Positions 1-13,314 of a stretch of DNA of 64,000 nucleotides are shown here, one piece after another. A model generated the notes under the pieces. It had not been told where the DNA came from and made no database searches. It was given only the letters and a program-made list of their open reading frames with translations. The stretch comes from Helopsaltes ochotensis (taxonomy: Eukaryota; Chordata; Aves; Passeriformes; Locustellidae). Where the stretch lies: NCBI GenBank assembly GCA_013400155.1, contig VXBM01000335.1:124001-188000 (forward strand). Reading direction: 5' to 3'. Made by a program: the position numbers and the translations under genes. The number at the start of each line of letters is the position of its first letter. Position 1 is the first letter of the stretch.

Positions 1-1410
1 TTAGATAAAACAGCTCTTCTTGATGGACAGTTTCTTCATAAAAAAGAAAATTCAAGTTGCTTCATCTGTAGGAGTTGTACACCCAAATTAGCTCAGAACT
101 AGGAATTAAAACATGTTGCATTTGCTTGAATATTGATGGGAGCAAAAACCTGTTTCAAAATCAGAAGTACATAATTATGGGAAAATATCAAACAGTTAAC
201 GTTGTTTGTAATTTAGCAGCAATGTTGCTTGTATGTCAAACATAAATACTTCCTGAATGTCTTTGTCTCATTGATTCTGAATTTGGTGATTAGAGGCTGT
301 TGTTGTATGTGTGACCTATGATCAGTAGAATCAAGAATTGCATCATTACCAGCAGCTCTAATTTACTTCATGCCTCTTTCTTTTGAGATTCTAAGGTTTT
401 ATTTGAATCCCTTATCCACAGTAACTGACACTTAACTTTGATATTGTGAGCCACGCCCAGCTGAGTTTCGTTTTTATTGCCCTGTGTAGTCATCAAGACA
501 AAAACCCACCTTTTTACAGGTTTCCTTAAGTTGTGTCATTATAGTTGTAAAGAATAAAAGCCCAGTAACACGTAATTAATATTCATAAGGCAGAACATAC
601 TTTGGGGCACAGTTCTTGTGTTACATTCCATATCCAGCATGTCCTTGCTCAGCAAGGATAGCAAAGAGAAGCAGTTTATATTTTGATTTTTCTTATTGAA
701 AAATTGATTGCTCCTGTAAAAAATTTCCAAGTGGCTAAAATAACCCTAATAGGGGTTATAACAGACTTTACTAAGCCTGAAATATGCCTCAAAATTTTGC
801 TTAAATTCTGCTGGATTTAAAGGTTTGTATTTATTAACTTCCTGATTAATACATGTTCGAATACTTAAAAAATAATTTTCATTTTAAAATTTTATTTTTA
901 AAGGAAAATATTATCTTTTTTTTTTTAATGTTTGAGTTTAGAGGCTTGCAAATCCTGCATTTCTATCAAATATTCCTACAGCAGGATATTGGGATGTCCA
1001 GCACCTCTTTTGAAAATTATTAGTAGAAAGATGTATTTACAATTTGGATAAAATACAATCTGCACTGAACTTTCGCCCACTGGTGACTATAACTCACAAG
1101 TACTAGCTAAAGGAAACCATACAACAAAATGTAGAGACGAATCAACTGTTCAGGGGAAAATCAATATCTCCTTGAAAATTGCAGCTGCTTAATTTGTTTT
1201 GTGCTACAACCTGTTTTTCAGTATTGTAGAATATTAGTACCTCACTACTTGACTCTCTAGACATGGCACATTATATCTTGGAAACCTCAGAGGTTCCAAG
1301 ACCTAAATATAGAAGTAGAGAGTCACTGAGAAATCTGTGCTTATTGCCAGAGAACTACTGTTCTTAAATTCAAGTCATGAATTATCCTTCACTCCTGCCA
1401 GGAGTGAATC
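1..1410. other. Unique AT-rich DNA, no gene seen
   Basis: No recognisable protein, RNA gene or repeat family. The longest open frame is 63 codons and is not protein-like. A short perfect inverted repeat, TCACTCCT-gcc-AGGAGTGA, lies at 1389-1407 just before the CR1 tail. I read this stretch as ordinary intergenic or intronic DNA. Confidence 0.6.
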
Positions 1411-1459
1411 ATGTTCTTAAGGGTCTTGTACAACCTAAATGATTCTATGATTCTGTGAT
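1411..1459 (+). mobile_element. CR1 LINE 3' terminal fragment
   Basis: About 50 bases match the extreme 3' end of avian CR1 elements: a cttaagggtctt-like block, then caacctaaatg, then two copies of the terminal octamer (attctatg, attctgtg). Only the tail is left, so this is either a very severely 5'-truncated insertion or the surviving end of a decayed one. CR1 is a non-LTR retrotransposon that primes on its own 3' octamers, so the octamer end fixes the orientation as plus. Confidence 0.8.
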
Positions 1460-2242
1460 TTTGCAAGAAGGCCTAACACTGACAGTGGAGAATAGAATAA
1501 GACAACTTCAAAAAGGAGGTCCTGGTTTTTTGTGAAGTTTTAGGGAAGCTTGTGAAGACAATTTGTATCTTAAGGGAAAAGAAAATAAAAATTTAGAAAA
1601 TAATTATGAATCTAATATTTTTTCATTTACTGATAAATAATTCAACATTTAGCTAAATCAAATAAATGGCATATTTATTCAATCTATGGGTCTGTGAATA
1701 AGTATGGCTATAATAAATTGATCTGATTGATCTAATTTGTGTTGAGAGTTTGGCATTTATGGTTCAATAAGAATTCAGATAAAGCTGGTTAAATGATATG
1801 TTGGACCAGATTCTGCTTCATGTCATGTCCCTTGGTTTTAAATTTCCTATTGAGGGATGACACAATTAATTCCTCTCTAACATTCCACATTATTATAGCA
1901 CAACAACTGAACTATTTCCCTCACTTTTCTTTTTTTTTAGCATTCTGTTTTAGGAACCAAACTCAAAGGCAGTTGTGCTGGCTAGAAGCTCCAATATTAT
2001 CCCTACATACACATTTACTCAGGATAGTCACTGGTTTACACACTGCAGACCAATGCAGGTTACAAGTCACATGCACCTACACTTTGTGGCTAAATAAAAT
2101 GTGATCGCAATTAAAGAAAAGATTTTGAGCAAATTTTCATTTTCCTCAAGCTCTGAAAAAATTTAGACCGTAAGGAAGATTTTAAAGATCTAAGGTTTTG
2201 GAGTTTTCCCTCTCCTCGTCCTTTTTCTTTTGAGATCCCCGA
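1460..2242. other. Unique AT-rich DNA, no gene seen
   Basis: There is an open frame of 103 codons at 1793-2104, but it has no recognisable domain and its length is expected by chance in AT-rich DNA. I see no repeat family. Confidence 0.55.
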
Positions 2243-2291
2243 GTTTGTTGTTTGGTTTGGTTTGGTTTGGTTTGTTTGTTTGTTTGTTTTT
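2243..2291 (+). repeat. (GTTTG/GTTT)n simple repeat
   Basis: A pentamer run of ggttt units passes into a tetramer run of gttt units and ends in a T-run. It is a compound microsatellite, probably variable in length between individuals. Confidence 0.9.
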
Positions 2292-3708
2292 GCTGCTGTA
2301 TTTCTTCTTGTCTAGTCGTATACAATTTCAATTAAACATGGGAAAATAAGCTTTTGGGTTTTCTGTCTCCAAAATGTGCTGGTTTTGTATATATATGTAT
2401 ATGTACAATTCATATATATTGTAGTGTTTAAAAACTTCTTTAGTTTCAAACATCCTTGGCTGAAGAAAAAGAAACACCTGCCAACACACTAGCTTGAGGA
2501 GTTATTATTGTTCTAAATTTTATATAATTTTTACCCAGCAGACCAACTTCAGACCAGAAATCCAGCATCACTAGGAGAAAAGAAGTTGGGCCATGCAGTT
2601 ATCTTTTACACAATAAAAAAATTATATTTTATGAAATTACAAAAATATTTGGGTCCTGATATATTTTTTGCATTACTTCTAGAATTTTGTTTAATGCATA
2701 AGTGAGCAGGTGGGAAGTGTTTACACTTCTCATTCACTCTTCAGGAATTACAGTAGAGCCATATTTCAAACCTCATTATTTTGCTAGTACTGGTATTCTA
2801 CGTGAATGCCCAGGTAAAGACATAAAAATACATTATTTCTAAAACTTTTGTGGAAGTAATCCTGATATTGGGGATCTGCATATATTGCGTTAATCAAGTT
2901 GGAAGATGAAGAAGTACTTGAGTCAGCTTGTACAATCACAAGAAAAATATTGTGCATGAATTTACTTTTTCTACCTGAGTAAGAAACAAATTCACTGAAA
3001 TTGAAAATGTCTCAATAGTATAACTAGAGAAAATTAAATCAAGAGATGGAAGATCATGCCAAGCTCATTTCTCTGCTGTGACAGCAAACATTTATCTATC
3101 ATCTCCTTTGCAGATCAAACTTGATCCTAAAGTAATTTCATTCATTCTCTTCCTGGTAGAATACTGTCCTAGATGAACGCCTTGGTGGTGAGATATCTTC
3201 CATCTTAAATTTTGACCTTATCATTTAATACATTAATACATCTCTTCAGTTTTTTGGTCTTTGTGTTTGCCATCCTGGAGAACTCATGGGGAAATCAGCT
3301 GTATTCACTCTTGATCTTCTTTTCCTCACCAACATATACGTCAATTTCTTTTAGTGTTCTTCCAAAAAAATGTCATCTATTTAACTGACCATTCTAGTAA
3401 CCATCCCATACTCCAGCCTGAATTAATCTTTGATTCGTACAAAAGAATGAGGACACACCAGTCTCTCCTACCTCCTTGAGTTCCAGTGACCAAAACCACT
3501 GGAAAGCTGAAGCACTGAAGAACAGCAAAAGTGATGATATTAAATTCAGAGGCAAAAATCCACTCTGAGCTCCCAGGAGCTGACAAGAAAGCACCTGCTT
3601 TTACTGTTAAAAGTAAAGTGTGGGTGCCAAGCATATCCACAAGCCAGCCCTCAAACCCTCTAAACTTTACCAGAAATTAGTAGGAGTCATAAACATAAGA
3701 CACTGTTT
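2292..3708. other. Unique DNA up to assembly gap
   Basis: A short TA-rich patch lies at about 2387-2420 (tatatatgtatatg). No gene or repeat family is recognised. Overlapping open frames at 3377-3640 (minus) are 66 and 87 codons and not protein-like. Confidence 0.5.
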
Positions 3709-3830
3709 NNNNNNNNNNNNNNNNNNNNNNNNNNNNNNNNNNNNNNNNNNNNNNNNNNNNNNNNNNNNNNNNNNNNNNNNNNNNNNNNNNNNNNNNNNNN
3801 NNNNNNNNNNNNNNNNNNNNNNNNNNNNNN
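3709..3830. other. Assembly gap (122 N)
   Basis: 122 consecutive N. Any open frame reported across it is an artefact of reading N as sense codons. Confidence 0.99.
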
Positions 3831-6800
3831 CAATGTCACACATACAAGAAAGAGTGGGGTTTTTTTCAGACACATATATAAATCTGTGTGTTTTAATTCT
3901 GAAATAAAATTTTCTAATAAGGTGTTAGTGATAACTGTTGCTATGCTAAACTAAACTATTCTAAATTCCTCTGAACAACATCAGCTCTGCTCAGTAATAT
4001 AATTTCAGTAATTGACAATAATAAAATAAAGTAATACAATAATATAGTAATAAGATAATTGGCATGGATGTTCTGAATTACTAAGCTGATGCTCCTATCA
4101 GTAATTATTATTAGGATTAATTTCCATATACTCAAGTAACTTGAAATATCATTCAGGTTATAAATAACTGAAATTTGGGCTAGTTTGATCGTATCTAATT
4201 AAAACATTTATATACTTATATGTATATACATAAATGTACTTGGAAATGTAAATATAGCATGTCTGCATACAATTTAAATACTATTGGCATAGTATTTCAA
4301 TGTAGGTATACACACATGGACACATAATATTTAAACACACAAAATCAGTATTCACCAAGGTAGGCAGTGGCAACACTGGTAAATTCTGTGTCTGAGCACT
4401 AGATCCAGGTGATGGGAATTCTCAGCATCAGGAAAACCCAAACAAGATCTGAGCATACAGTGGATACCATTAAAAGAAAAGATGAGTTCTTGTGTTGGGC
4501 AACTCTCCTTTAAGGGTCACTATGGTGTTCATCTATCAGTCTGACAGGGAGTCATGAGAGAAGAAGCTGCCTAAAATCAGACATCTATTTAAAGTTAAGG
4601 GCCTAGGTGACTTTTACTAACAGACAAATGCATCTGAGTAGAACTGACCCATTTACTATAGACTGAAAAAATTATTATCGGAAAGAATTGCCTTATGAAG
4701 ATTTTTATTTATCTTTTTTAACTACCTAGACAACCTATTTACTTAAACTACTCTTACAGCTTTAATTAAGTAGTTGAATTCCATCCTAGTTTTAAAGCTC
4801 AGAGATATGAATTTTCTCTGCAGAAAAGCTAGAATATGGTCAGGGAAAAAAAAAAAAGAAAGAATGAAAGAATCAAACAGAAGAAAAATGGTGATGGGAA
4901 CCAGAGTAAAAGGAGAGGGTGAAGTGGAGAATAAGAAGTGGTCCAAGGAACCTCCAGTGTTTACTGTTTGGAGTGAGAATGAAGAAAGAAAATCAGGCAG
5001 TGGTACACTCAAAGTTGGAGTGAGTGCACCCTGGTCTGGTGGAAGGGTCCTCGTTCAAAAAGAAAAGAAAACTTGAAAAATTATTACAGTTAAAATTAAT
5101 TGAAAGGAAAATTCATGTGAGACAAAATGAGTAGGAGATAAAGAGATTAATAGAAAATGCCCATACAGAAATTGGTTTTCTGCAGATGGAGTACGAAAGA
5201 AATTCATATCATCCCACTTAACTAATAAAGGATTAATTTTTCTTTAACCTTTAGCTTTTAGTAATTCTTAGTCTGACATTTCCACAGGAGGAAATTAATC
5301 TCATCCAATCTTATCCGCCTAAAATGTAGATATCTAGTTTAAGCAAGTACTATCTATATGATGGTGTGGGAATTGCTGAAGAGAAATCTGGCATGCTTTT
5401 GTTCAGCTAATCTTTGTTAAGACTGTTCCCATTCCCTATGCAGAGATTTCAGACATACTTAATAATTCTCAGAGTAAATCTGACGAACAAGTATTATTGC
5501 CTATTCTAAGTCAAAATCTAGATTTTTGATGTCATACCTGTAATGTTGAGGTGATTTAATTAATTTGTAAAGAATAAAAAACCTTCTGGGGATAAAAATT
5601 CTGAAATTCTTTTTTTTTGGGGTATTTATGCAATACCAAATCTTTCATGGAAAATTATGCCAGTGCTATTCCCCATCTAGAAAACTCTTGCCAATTTTTT
5701 TCCACCCTAGGTATTTAATATCTGCACTGCTGCTCATATCTTTTCTAGTCCTCATTGTCACACAATAGACTAGCTACACTGCAGGTTAGATTCAAAGATG
5801 TCTGTATAATAAAAACCAATTTGTAGAAATTAAAGTTCAATCAATTTATAATTAGGATAGAAAGAAGAGAAAGAAGAATAAGAACATCTGTATGTTCCCA
5901 CTGTAACAGCTAAGGAATAGCGTGACTAATTCTGTCTACATCTTGCAGCACAGTTCTCTGTCAGTGATAAGTTATTTAAAAGGTACCAGTAAATTAGCTG
6001 GTGAGAAAAAAAGCTATTTAAACTGAAACGAGTAGTACGGGAAAAATGAAGACGAGAAAATATGTAGTGGCGTGACCGCGTCTCTAAGTGTGCCATGGGA
6101 GCACACGTATGGAGAATGACAGTAGTCATGGTAAATTCATTGCTGGATGGAATCCCATTTAAAAAAAAAAGTATTTGTACAGAGATGTAGCTAACATAGC
6201 CTTACAGTGCAACACTTATTACCGCTAATTACCAACATGACCCCGAGAGCTATATCAATTTTGCTTTTCAAAGTAGTTCTGTTATGAGTTGGCACTGCTT
6301 AGTGCACGGTACCTTGAGCAACTCATTCAAGACTGTAAAGAAACCTCTCTCTATGACAGAGATTAGAGATGAACCCTCTTCTGTTCCTCTGTGTGATCTC
6401 TCAATCATAAGACTTTTGTGAACTCCCAGAGGTGCTGGCATATTTAAATGCTAGTCAACCACATGAATGCCTTTCTTTTTTTAATGACTACACAGAAAGT
6501 ACAGTCTACCTTCATTACAGAACTGAGTGTAAGATCTTCTTTTCACTCAGGAAAAGCACTATTTTAAACTTTACATGGAAACAAAAATTCAGTAATATCT
6601 ATCAAGATGAAATTTCTAAATTAATGACCAAAAAATAATTCCAAACACTAAAAGGTTTATTGTTGATATCAACCACTTCAATTTACTAGCACTCCTCATC
6701 AATGTCAAATAAGTTAAGTTCACATTTTTTAGTTTTTAATTGCTCTTTAAAAAACTAGAAAGCATAAATTATCATAAATTATCATTTGTTCAATTTTCTT

Positions 6801-7513
6801 CCTTAGTATTTTTAAATATCTGCCTAATACTGGAAAGCCTCAAGTACATTTGTGCATACTAGAGTTTGATTTTGTCACATAATTAAAGGCATAACTGTTG
6901 TTAATGTACTTATATAAACCATTTTCTACAATGACATGAAAGTGTAATTATTAACTTTTGAAAATAATTTCCAGTTTCTATGGTAAGTGTCAGCACGATA
7001 AGTCTCTGTTTTCTCTTTTCTCTCTTATCTGTTTCTTCTTTCTCAAAGAGCATTCTCAAACGAAAAAAAAATTGACATGGAAATGTAAATCAGCTATATT
7101 GAGTTTCTTAATCTTATTAAAGCATGATATGGTAAATAATTTTATGAAAGATAACATTGGCTCAAGACTTTATTTGGCAGACTCTCAAATTGCTCATCAG
7201 AGGGCCATCTATCAACCATGGAACAGCTTAGGCAGAAAACAACTGAAATAAACCTGAAAACAGTCAGAAAGGACATTAAAGACTAAGAAATACATTGCAA
7301 ACATTGAACGCTAATAGAAAAGTTTTTAAATAGTTATTTTTCCGTTCACAAATACTGACAAAAAATTTAACTTTTATGATCTTATTAGTAATTTGATGTT
7401 AAAATGCCTTCCATTTTCTTATTTTGATTTTTCTGCTCTTAATTTGCAGACATTTGTCAACTATATGATGTGGAAAGCCTAAAAATAGCTGTGAACGTGG
7501 GTCCTGTAATGAT
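3831..7513. other. Unique AT-rich DNA, no gene seen
   Basis: There is no recognisable exon or repeat family. At about 4837-5000 the plus strand is strongly purine-rich (an A-run followed by gaaagaatgaaag-like sequence), which explains the open frames on both strands there. The stretch at 5910-6130 is less AT-rich and holds several CpGs (gtggcgtgaccgcgtc), but nothing identifiable. Confidence 0.5.
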
Positions 7514-7562
7514 GCTATCTATCTGTCTATCTATCCATGTTTTTATATATATGTATGTATAT
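7514..7562 (+). repeat. (CTAT)n and (TA/TG)n microsatellite
   Basis: Imperfect ctat tetramers, interrupted by one ctgt, occupy about 7515-7535. A tatatatgtatgtata stretch follows. This is a compound microsatellite. Confidence 0.9.
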
Positions 7563-8028
7563 TTATACTCATTTAAAGAGCCATTTTTCAGGTAGAACAT
7601 GTGCAAATATAAGCATAATTTATTAAATGTTATATTCATAAGTTATATTTAAGGAAGTTACAGAGCAGCTTCACTGGGAAGGTAATGCAGCATAGAAAAA
7701 GCAGAAGTTTGGGTGTGGGGTGGTTTTTATTTCTCCAGCAACAAACCAGATCACTGAGTCATACAGGGTCATCTTCATAGTCAGTAAAATAATGAGTGTA
7801 GCCTCCTGCAAGAAAACTTGAAATATTGTTCTACCTAGTGATATTACAAGAAATGTCGAAGATTGGTTTACAGGGTTGATCCAGTGGGGTTACTGGGTAA
7901 AACTGCAACTGGATGGGAACAGGAGAATGAACTACAATACCCCTTCTTCAGCAGCCCAGCTTGCCATCTTTCATAGTCTCATACATGGTCAGTTCAATCA
8001 GTTTATCAAGGATATATTTTGAGAGGAT
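7563..8028. other. Unique DNA before LTR
   Basis: No gene is recognised. It could in principle include internal sequence of the element whose LTR follows at 8029, but I see no pol, gag or env signature, so a solo LTR is the simpler reading. Confidence 0.4.
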
Positions 8029-8481
8029 TGCATTATATCTGGCTCAGATGAAGCTATTTTTTTTCCATAACAGCCCATATGGGGCTGTGTATTTTAGATT
8101 TCTGACCTGCTTCTCACTCTGCCCCCACAGTGAGTAGGCTGGGGATGTGCAAGATGCTGGGAGGGGACGCAGAGAGGGCAGCTGACCCAAACTAACCAGA
8201 GGGATATTCCATGACACATGACATAAGGATGAACAATAAAACTGTCAAATTTAGGTTGATGGGATTTTTCCCAAAGCAGCTGTTGCTTGGGGACTGACTG
8301 GGCATCAGATTGCTCATGAAAAGTTGTGAATGATTGCATTTGCATAACTTGTGGGGGTTTTTTCATTTTTTCTTTCCCTACAGTTATTACTCTATCCTTA
8401 TCCCAACTTCTCAACACAGGGAAGTGAGTGAGCAAGAGACTGGATGAGGGCTTAGCTGCCAGCTGGAGTCAATACAGCACA
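8029..8481 (+). mobile_element. ERVL-type LTR, plus orientation, probably solo
   Basis: The segment aligns by eye with a common avian ERVL LTR along its length. It opens with a TG-start block (ctggctcagatgaag-like), then the catatggggctgtgt block. A U3 box follows, gggaggggacgcag with gcagctgacccaaac and gatattccatgacac at 8159-8220. An AT-rich TATA-like site lies near 8232-8242. It ends in agtgagtgagca and a ttagctgccagctgg block running to the terminal CA. It is about 450 bp long, apparently with small internal deletions compared with other avian copies. No internal retroviral coding sequence and no second LTR are visible nearby. The 5-base flanks do not form a clear target duplication. The family class is from recall; orientation follows from the order of the blocks. 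Confidence 0.8.
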
Positions 8482-9704
8482 GATGACAAGGAAAAATTAG
8501 TCTTTAACATTTTGACTAAAAAAGTAAAAATAGCTGGAAGGTGAAGTTACGGCGGGAAAAAAAAAAAATGAAGAAGAAAAAAAACCACCCAAAAACATAT
8601 TGCTCATGAGAATTGATACCATGAGATTTAGGGTCTTCACATCAGTGCTGTTAACCAATGAAACAATTTTGCTAGGGATATACTGGAATTTTCTTAATAT
8701 GCATTTACTGAATCCAGATTTAAGGTCGGTGTATTTTTCTACCAGAGTCACAGAACTGTTGTTAGAATCACTTGTTAAAATTAGAGAGCCTGAACTTAGT
8801 GGGAAATTAAAATAACTTCTTTCTCATATTCTTAATCACTGATCCTAGGCTTTCTCAAATGCATATCAGAATGCATGCATCAGAATGGTATTAGAGACAA
8901 TCCAGGTCACACAGTTATTCTCTTAATCACTATCACATATATTGGATGTTTCTTCAGCCGCTCACAAAACATTACTTATCTTTTGGCAGAATTTCACAAT
9001 GGTAAACCGAAGTATGATAAATAATATTTCTTCTCCTTTGATTATAGAGGGTCCTGACAATCCTTTGTTAGTTTTAGTATTGAGTCATCCTTTGGTGTGA
9101 GCTACAGTATTTGTGAATCATACAAATTTTATGTATCATGCAAATTTGTTTCCTCAGTAGATAAAGAGAATACTATTGCTAATGCTTCTGATGGTCCCTC
9201 TGAAAATGTTTAGCTGGGGAGGATCACAGCATGACATGAAGTGAACTTGCAAGGGCACACAAGTGTGATTGATGCAACACAGGTTTCAAAGAATAATAGC
9301 TTCTATTAAAAGATCATAATCAGTTATTCGGTATCAAGACTAACAATTGTCTTTATTTAACATATTAAAAAATTATTTAGAATATTTTGTAGTTATGCAT
9401 TGGAAAAGAGAAGAAAAAAAGATAAAATAGTTCCAAAAGACCTTGTAAGTTGCTCATGTGAATCTTTTTACCCTCCATACAAGATATCATAGCTTATCCA
9501 GGTAAGTCTAAGGACAGCCTCCAAAATCTTCACAGATACATACATGCATAGGAACTTTTAATGTTTCCTGAACCTGCTTTTCAACTCAGAAAGCCTTCCT
9601 CACCAACGTGATTGAATACAGAACACAACTACACCACAGCTTCTCATCATTCCCTGCACAAAAAAATCATGGGTCAGGCAGGTGCCAGGACCTTCCAATT
9701 TCCT
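8482..9704. other. Unique DNA between two LTR copies
   Basis: An A-rich, purine-rich patch at about 8553-8590 is the only low-complexity feature. I see no retroviral coding remnant linking the LTRs on either side. Those LTRs belong to different subfamilies, so they are separate insertions. Confidence 0.45.
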
Positions 9705-9968
9705 CTGACTGCAAAGCTCATTCCTCACATCTCCCCAGTGCCAGTCAGGGTGGGAGTCAGAATAGAAGAATGAAGTTAAGCCTGGGAAAAGAGGGAGTGG
9801 GGGAAAGGTGTTTCAGTCTTTATTCTTGTTTCTCACCATACTATTCCACTTTGCAATAAATTGCATTCATTTTCACTAGGTTGAATCATTTTTCCCACAA
9901 CTGTAATTGGTAGGAGACCTCTTTTTCTTTACCCATAACCTTTTTAGTCTTATTTTCACCTCCTGTCA
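9705..9968 (+). mobile_element. ERVL-type LTR, 3' half only
   Basis: This matches the downstream half of the same LTR group as the copies at 19516 and 26524. It has the agaatgaagttaagcctggg block, a gtgggggaaaggtgttt block, a tttctcaccatactattcca block, and a polyadenylation signal AATAAA at 9855-9860 inside tttgcaataaattg. A U5-like part follows (ggttgaatcatttttccc, ctgtaattggtaggaga). The 5' half and the last bases are missing. It is an old fragment with many substitutions. Confidence 0.75.
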
Positions 9969-12961
9969 TGTTAAAAAAATGAGTGAGAGAGAAGATGATG
10001 AATGAGAAACTGCTAAATCAAACTTAAATGAAAGAAGTGCAAAAAGAAATAACAGTAAATATTAGTGTCTTTTCCCTCAAAAGCATCACCTTTTCATTCA
10101 TAGAACATTTTCATATCAATTGCAAACATAGTCCCAGAATTTAGTATGAAATTCACCACAAGAAATAAAAATGAAACTTTATTAAGTAATTTTTACTATT
10201 AAAAGATGGATTCTGCTTTACTTTAAGAAATTTGACTTTTCAGAGCAGTGATACAAAATGAATATAAGGACAAAGTAGGTCATTACTTAGAAAGAAATTA
10301 GCAGTCTCTTTGGCTTTCCCCACTTGTCATCCTCATTATCTCACTGAATTACACCACAGGTTTCCAATGAATTAATGTTATCAAAACTTTATCTCATAAC
10401 CTTTCTTAAATATCAAGTGATTCTACAAAATCTCCTAATATTACAGCTGATCTTTTTACAACTCTACCAGAAATGGAAGATTAAAACTTGAATTCAGCTA
10501 AATTTTTAGAAAGATACTATCTTCCATATTTTCCACAGTTCCTCAATCAAAAACAATTAGAGAGAAACTTCTGCTAATTACCTATCCTAATAATATAATA
10601 GAGCATATCTGGTATAGGTCACAAAGTCTTCTTTATAAGAACCACCTATGAGGCATCAAGCACATTTTGACTCAATATAAATGATAGAACAATGTTTTCC
10701 TTGCTAATGTCATATTAGTCATTTTAATCTTCTGGAAGTTAATCACTTAACGCTAATACAGTACTTCCCTCTCCCTGTTAGCTGTGATCTTTTGGTCCCT
10801 TTATTGTTAGTCAGTTCTCCCACACATTCCTGCTAGGGTTCATTTTTCTCATAAAGTGTTTTCTACCCTGTAATTGTCAGGAAATTTAGAATTAAATGAT
10901 GGTGTATTCAGAATTCATTTACTGACCCAGAAGAATTACCCAGTATGCCATTCAATATGCAGAAAACAAGTGTGCTGTGAAACAGGACTGCAGTGGACCC
11001 AAAGTTCCTTAAGAAATAAAATGCCCTTTGACCTGAAGAAAGCAAGTGTTAAATATAAGGGATTTCTATTACATTTTTGAGTAAGAGATGATTAAGGCAT
11101 GTTACTATATACAAATAAGAGATTGATAAGATTTACATAAAATAACAGCTACATTTAAGAAATTATGAGAATTTATCTACACCGTGCTTTGTAGATTTTT
11201 TGCTATAGGGGTAGGAATATTTTGCACATGTGCAAAAAATTACTAAGGCCCTGTGTTTGTCTTGACTCTAGGCAGAAATGTATGTGTTTAACAGCTGCTT
11301 CTTATGAATGAGTCCAGATACTTTCTTGGTATCTGGCCAGTCAGTTAGATAGTCTAAATTTCCATAGAACTCAATTATTCTAAGGGCCCAAGTGTTTTGT
11401 CCTATTCAGCCTGGATCTTCAAATGCTGGGAACTCTGTTCTCAAGTGAGCAGGTTTCTCATTTTTAAGCAAGTGATATTTGCAGGTTCTAAGAAAATTTT
11501 ACCCCTATTTTGTTCAACTTTCCTACCACAACACTGAATAAATTTTCCAATATACTCAATGAAATATGAATATTCATATATCATGCCAATATATGCATAT
11601 AACATTCATCTATGAAAATAACATATTCAGTATCAACATCTGACAGAATTATTTGTTGCTTTTCTTCCTTTTTTCTTCTGTTTCTCTTCCTTTATTTTCC
11701 ACTAAAAAAAGCTAGTGATTAGCATAAAAACAATGATCTGGTTTGCATAAAAATAAAACAAACGTGATGTGTAAGTGCAACACTTTTTAAAATTGTACTA
11801 TCAAAAAAAATCATCTTCAAACTGTTATTAATGTAAGTCAACAAATGATTCATCAGTTACTTCTTATCTTAAGGGAAACAAGAAGCTGCTTTACTTTCAG
11901 TAAAGGCCAAGTTCCCCAGAATTTTTCCATATTGCACGCAATAATATAACTCCAGAATATTTACAAAGAAACATAAGTAACAGAATGAAACTGATATTTG
12001 TGTTGGTCCTGTCTCCAAAACAGAGAATCTCTAAATCACAATTAATACTGATATTCATCAAGTTCTTAATATAGCATACTCTTTTGTGACTGCTTTCACT
12101 GTTGTCAGTCTGCAGCCTGGCTTATGTTCCTGACACATCCTAGTAAGTATCTTTATAAAAGTGTTAGGAGACTATCCTGGAAAAATGCAAGCTACCACTA
12201 TTCTCTACCACCTGTGACAATCACAACAGCTTCTCACACATCTTCATACAATGGAAGGCCTATATCAAGAAAGGTAACACTAAGTTTAAAGTATGTTGTC
12301 TCATATGACAAGATGTTTGCAAAAAGAAAAAGCTGAATTGATATTTTATGGATAGCAAAATATCTGATGCTAAAAGGTAAAGCCTTATCAATTTATCTAA
12401 AAAGGTATAGAAGTATATAGATACATTTTACGTGTGAAACTCTTATTCCTCGGGAAGTTAGAGAAAGAGTAATGATTATATTTCTCCTTTATCCCAACAT
12501 ATTGTATATTTGCTATACATAAAATGATTTAGGCAAATGAAAGTAAAGAAGCAACAAAACTATAAAGCAAAACCTTATACAATTTTGGAAATTAAGTATT
12601 GTGTTTATATTCCCACATTTTTGCACAAAGGTGCAAAATGCAGTTTTTATTACTGCATTACACTAAAGACCAAAAGATAATTATTTTAGAACCACAGAAT
12701 CTCTTGACTTCAGTTGATTTACTTCAACAAAGTTTTTTTAAAAAGTTGGGAGGTGAGAAAGATTAAAGCATTTGAATGAACCAGTGAAAAAGTATGCTTC
12801 AAAATGGGGGAGAGATTTTACTAGACAAACTCATTTGACTGGAAAAGAAAACTAAAGAAATCTTCCTGGTAGTCTGAACAAAATGATTTTTGAGACACTT
12901 ATCTGATAGGAACATATTTTTGTTTTGGGTAACTTCTGTGTAGACCAAAGATAATATTTCA
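9969..12961. other. Unique AT-rich DNA, no gene seen
   Basis: No exon or repeat family is recognised. Two similar inverted sequences occur here: a perfect 18-bp palindrome TTTTGCACATGTGCAAAA at 11220-11237, and an imperfect TTTTGCAC-aaag-GTGCAAAA at about 12618-12637. Short open frames are not protein-like. Confidence 0.5.
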
Positions 12962-13314
12962 AGGTTTGTTTTTGGGGTTTTTTTCCCCACACTGACTTTG
13001 TTAGGATTCCTTATCTTTTTATGGGGGTTTGAAATTGCCACTTTTTGTTTGAAGTCCCATTTCCTTGGGGATTTTTTGTCTTTTTTTTTTGTGTGTGTGC
13101 TTGTTCTGGTTTGGTTTTTGTGGGTTTTTAGGTTTTGGTTGGGGTCTTTTGGAATTTTTTGGGTTTTTTTGGGGGGGGGTGTGTTTGTTTGGGGGTTTTT
13201 TGTTATTGTTGGTTTTGTGGGTTTTTTGTTTGTTTGTTTTTTTCTTTTTTTGTGTTGCTTGGGGTGTTTTTGGGGGGCAGAGAGAGGAGGCTGGGTTTTT
13301 TTGTTGTGCAGATT
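12962..13314 (+). repeat. G/T-rich strand-biased low-complexity tract
   Basis: About 350 bases are almost free of A and C on the plus strand, with alternating T-runs and G-runs. G-runs include GGG at 13161-13163, nine G at 13171-13179 and five G at 13191-13195, an arrangement that could form a G-quadruplex. The overlapping open frames of 85-136 codons here are compositional (rich in F, G, V, L and W) and not genes. The tract runs directly into the 5' junction of the CR1 copy that follows. Confidence 0.85.

Noticed and set aside
3620..3907. Open frames across the first N gap
   Set aside because: They are open only because N codons are not counted as stops.
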